Shown here: positions 5,844 through 7,064 of the stretch, piece after piece
Layout: each line of letters starts with the position of its first letter
Numbering within the stretch: position 1 is the first letter of the stretch
DNA from: Lachnospiraceae bacterium
GTDB lineage: Bacteria; Bacillota; Clostridia; Lachnospirales; Lachnospiraceae
DNA: 7,064 bases
Assembly: GCA_017477805.1 (NCBI GenBank)
Contig: JAFUUM010000337.1
Location: forward strand, 1 to 7,064
Direction: 5' to 3'
Position numbers and translations under genes: made by a program
The notes under the pieces: generated by a model
Databases searched by the model: none
What the model saw: the letters and a program-made list of their open reading frames with translations, nothing else
What the model was told of the DNA's origin: nothing

Positions 5844-6749
5844 TCAGCCATCCACGGCACCGATCAACGTCCTGATATCTTCGATCCCGTGACGTTTCAT
5901 ATAATCCTCAATACCATCAACAACCTTTACCGTGGTATAGGGGTCCACAAAATTCATGGCTCCCACGGCAACAGCCGTTGCTCCCGCCAGGATAAATTCC
6001 AGAGCATCCTCCGCGGTGGCGATACCGCCCATGCCGATGACAGGGATCTTCACCGCATGGGATGCCTGATATACCATTCTTACGGCCACAGGCTTGATGG
6101 CAGGACCGGAAAGACCGCCGGTCTTATTGGCAAGTACGAACTTTCTTCTCTCCACATCGATCTTCATTCCCGTGATGGTGTTGATCAGAGAAATGGCGTC
6201 AGCCCCGGCTGCTTCCGCCGCTCTGGCCATTTCCGCGATGTCCGTCACATTGGGACTGAGCTTCATGATGATGGGTTTCTTGGATATTTTCTTAATTCTG
6301 GATGTAATTTCCGTCAGCATCTTGGGATCCTGTCCAAAGGCAATGGCTCCCTCTTTGACATTGGGGCAGGAGACATTGATCTCCAACAGGTCCACGGAGG
6401 TATCTCCCAGTTTCTCCACCACATCCAGATAATCCTCGATGCTCTTTCCACAGACGTTAACAACAACGCCGGTGTCAAACTGTTCCAGAAAAGGAAGATC
6501 CCGTTTCATAAAGGTGTCGATACCCGGGTTTTGAAGACCGATGGCATTTAACATGCCCCCGTAAACCTCCGCCACTCTGGGGGTAGGGTTTCCGGGCCAG
6601 GGCACGTTTGCTACGCCCTTTGTCACCACGGCACCGAGTCTGTTCAGGTCCACGAATTCACTGTATTCCATACCGGAGCCAAAGGTTCCGGAAGCTGTCA
6701 TCACCGGATTTTTAAAGGTTACGCCGGCGATCTCTACTGAAGTCTGCAT
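5844..6749 (-). CDS. pyrD: Dihydroorotate dehydrogenase, class 1B catalytic subunit (PyrD/PyrDB)
   Basis: This FMN enzyme oxidises dihydroorotate to orotate, the fourth step of pyrimidine synthesis, and passes electrons through PyrK to NAD+. It has 301 residues, close to known class 1B subunits. Visible landmarks are KNPVMTASGTFG (13-24), Lys44 in VTKGV, GNPTPRVAE (53-61), MLNAIGLQNPG (66-76), the catalytic Cys128 in NVSCPNV (a Cys base marks class 1, where class 2 uses Ser), Lys163 in MKLSPNVTD, GGLSGPAIKP and the phosphate-binding GMGGIATAEDA. I chose ATG 6749-6747 because a strong ribosome site lies 8 bases upstream; MQTSVEIAG also aligns with the family N-terminus. An in-frame ATG at 6764, which overlaps the pyrK stop as TGATG and adds MGVEN, is the alternative. 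An open extension to 7013 only shadows pyrK in another frame. The neighbouring pyrK confirms class 1B. Confidence 0.96.
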   Translation of the reverse strand: MQTSVEIAGVTFKNPVMTASGTFGSGMEYSEFVDLNRLGAVVTKGVANVPWPGNPTPRVAEVYGGMLNAIGLQNPGIDTFMKRDLPFLEQFDTGVVVNVCGKSIEDYLDVVEKLGDTSVDLLEINVSCPNVKEGAIAFGQDPKMLTEITSRIKKISKKPIIMKLSPNVTDIAEMARAAEAAGADAISLINTITGMKIDVERRKFVLANKTGGLSGPAIKPVAVRMVYQASHAVKIPVIGMGGIATAEDALEFILAGATAVAVGAMNFVDPYTTVKVVDGIEDYMKRHGIEDIRTLIGAVDG

Positions 6750-6754
6750 GTTTT

Positions 6755-6762
6755 CCACCCCC
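6755..6762 (-). promoter_or_regulatory. Ribosome binding site that decides the pyrD start
   Basis: GGGGGTGG on the minus strand matches GGAGGTGA at all but two positions. Counting from its GGGGG core there are 8 bases to ATG 6749. The competing ATG at 6764 has only GAGG 13 bases away. The site lies between the pyrK stop and pyrD. Confidence 0.6.
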
Positions 6763-6763
6763 A

Positions 6764-7064
6764 TCAAATGTCCACGTCCTCTGCGGCAAACACCGGTCCG
6801 TCGGTACAGATCCGGGCATTGTTTACCTGGGAGTGTTCGTCTTTCTTTACGGTCTTGCAAACGCAGCCAAGGCAGGCACCAACACCGCAGGCCATGCGTT
6901 CTTCCAGAGACAGGTAGGCTTTGCAGCCGGTCTCCTTGGCATAGGCCTTGATGGCCCGGAGCATGGGCATGGGACCGCAGGAATAAATTACATCCGGTTT
7001 TAATTTTTTGCACGCTCTGACAGCATCCAATACAGTTCCCTTACAACCTTCCGAACCGTCCTCC
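6764..7064 (-). CDS. pyrK: Dihydroorotate dehydrogenase electron-transfer subunit PyrK, C-terminal part (5' end beyond window)
   Basis: The last 99 codons are present and the frame is open to the window edge, so the N-terminal FAD domain is missing only because of the cut. PyrK is the FAD and [2Fe-2S] subunit that moves electrons from PyrD's FMN to NAD+. The visible part shows KGTVLDAV, VIYSCGPMPMLRAIKAY (the NAD-binding CGP motif) and the iron-sulphur region LSLEERMACGVGACLGCVC, with Cys59, Cys64, Cys67 and Cys86 of the visible fragment as likely ligands; RICTDGPVF surrounds the last. The 18 residues between the third and fourth Cys are four more than I recall for B. subtilis PyrK. The stop TGA (6766-6764) is 14 bases from the pyrD start, typical of a coupled pyrK-pyrD pair. 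An internal TTG at 7030 is not a real start. Confidence 0.95.
   Translation of the reverse strand, partial: EDGSEGCKGTVLDAVRACKKLKPDVIYSCGPMPMLRAIKAYAKETGCKAYLSLEERMACGVGACLGCVCKTVKKDEHSQVNNARICTDGPVFAAEDVDI

Noticed and set aside
5889..6551. Plus-strand open frame of 220 codons opposite pyrD
   Set aside because: It is antisense to a certain gene, His/Gly/Arg-rich, without a ribosome site or recognisable domain.
6765..7013. N-terminal extension of the pyrD frame over pyrK, giving a 389-residue product
   Set aside because: The extension overlaps pyrK in a different frame, is Arg/Leu/Pro/Cys-rich without motifs, and class 1B PyrD proteins begin near MQTSVEI. A ribosome site exists only near 6749.

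Overview
The window looks like a chromosomal segment of a Gram-positive member of the Clostridia, most likely a Lachnospiraceae-type organism. The basis is the gene set: class 1B PyrK/PyrD, the MEP-pathway kinase IspE, a DUF1934/YwiB-like protein, a CwlO/PcsB-like NlpC/P60 hydrolase, and a transglutaminase-like protein carrying 37-residue repeats of a kind I associate with Lachnospiraceae surface proteins. Base composition is about half G+C by eye, strong GGAGG/AGAGG-type ribosome sites precede nearly every gene, and genes are tightly packed. No tRNA, rRNA, CRISPR array, insertion sequence or phage gene is visible.

Right part (7064 down to 3792, minus strand): a five-gene run in the order pyrK (3' part only), pyrD, ispE, a GntR/FCD regulator and a DUF1934 protein. 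The gaps are 14, 40, 4 and -20 bases, so this is probably one transcript. It joins the dihydroorotate oxidation step of pyrimidine synthesis, the CDP-methylerythritol kinase step of isoprenoid synthesis, and a one-component regulator whose target is not evident from the neighbours.

Middle (3211-3850): a single plus-strand gene for a small membrane-anchored protein of unknown function, with its own extended -10 promoter and a strong intrinsic terminator. It is tail-to-tail with the DUF1934 gene, with only 2 bases between the stop codons, and its terminator lies inside the DUF1934 coding sequence. Upstream it is divergent from the left-hand gene group; the two promoters are back to back, with -35 boxes 10 bases apart and an imperfect dyad covering both.

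Left part (3112 down to 1, minus strand): three exported proteins in one direction. These are a lipoprotein with a trigger-factor-like FKBP domain and C-terminal chaperone-like domain, a coiled-coil NlpC/P60 peptidoglycan hydrolase, and a transglutaminase-fold protein cut by the window edge. Gaps are 49 and 14 bases with no terminator between them, so they could be a cell-envelope operon: an extracytoplasmic foldase, a wall hydrolase and a surface protein. The transglutaminase-like protein has glycine where the catalytic cysteine should be, which is the most unusual coding feature here. I see no convincing case for a wholly new multi-gene system; the window is mostly housekeeping with a few uncharacterised proteins.
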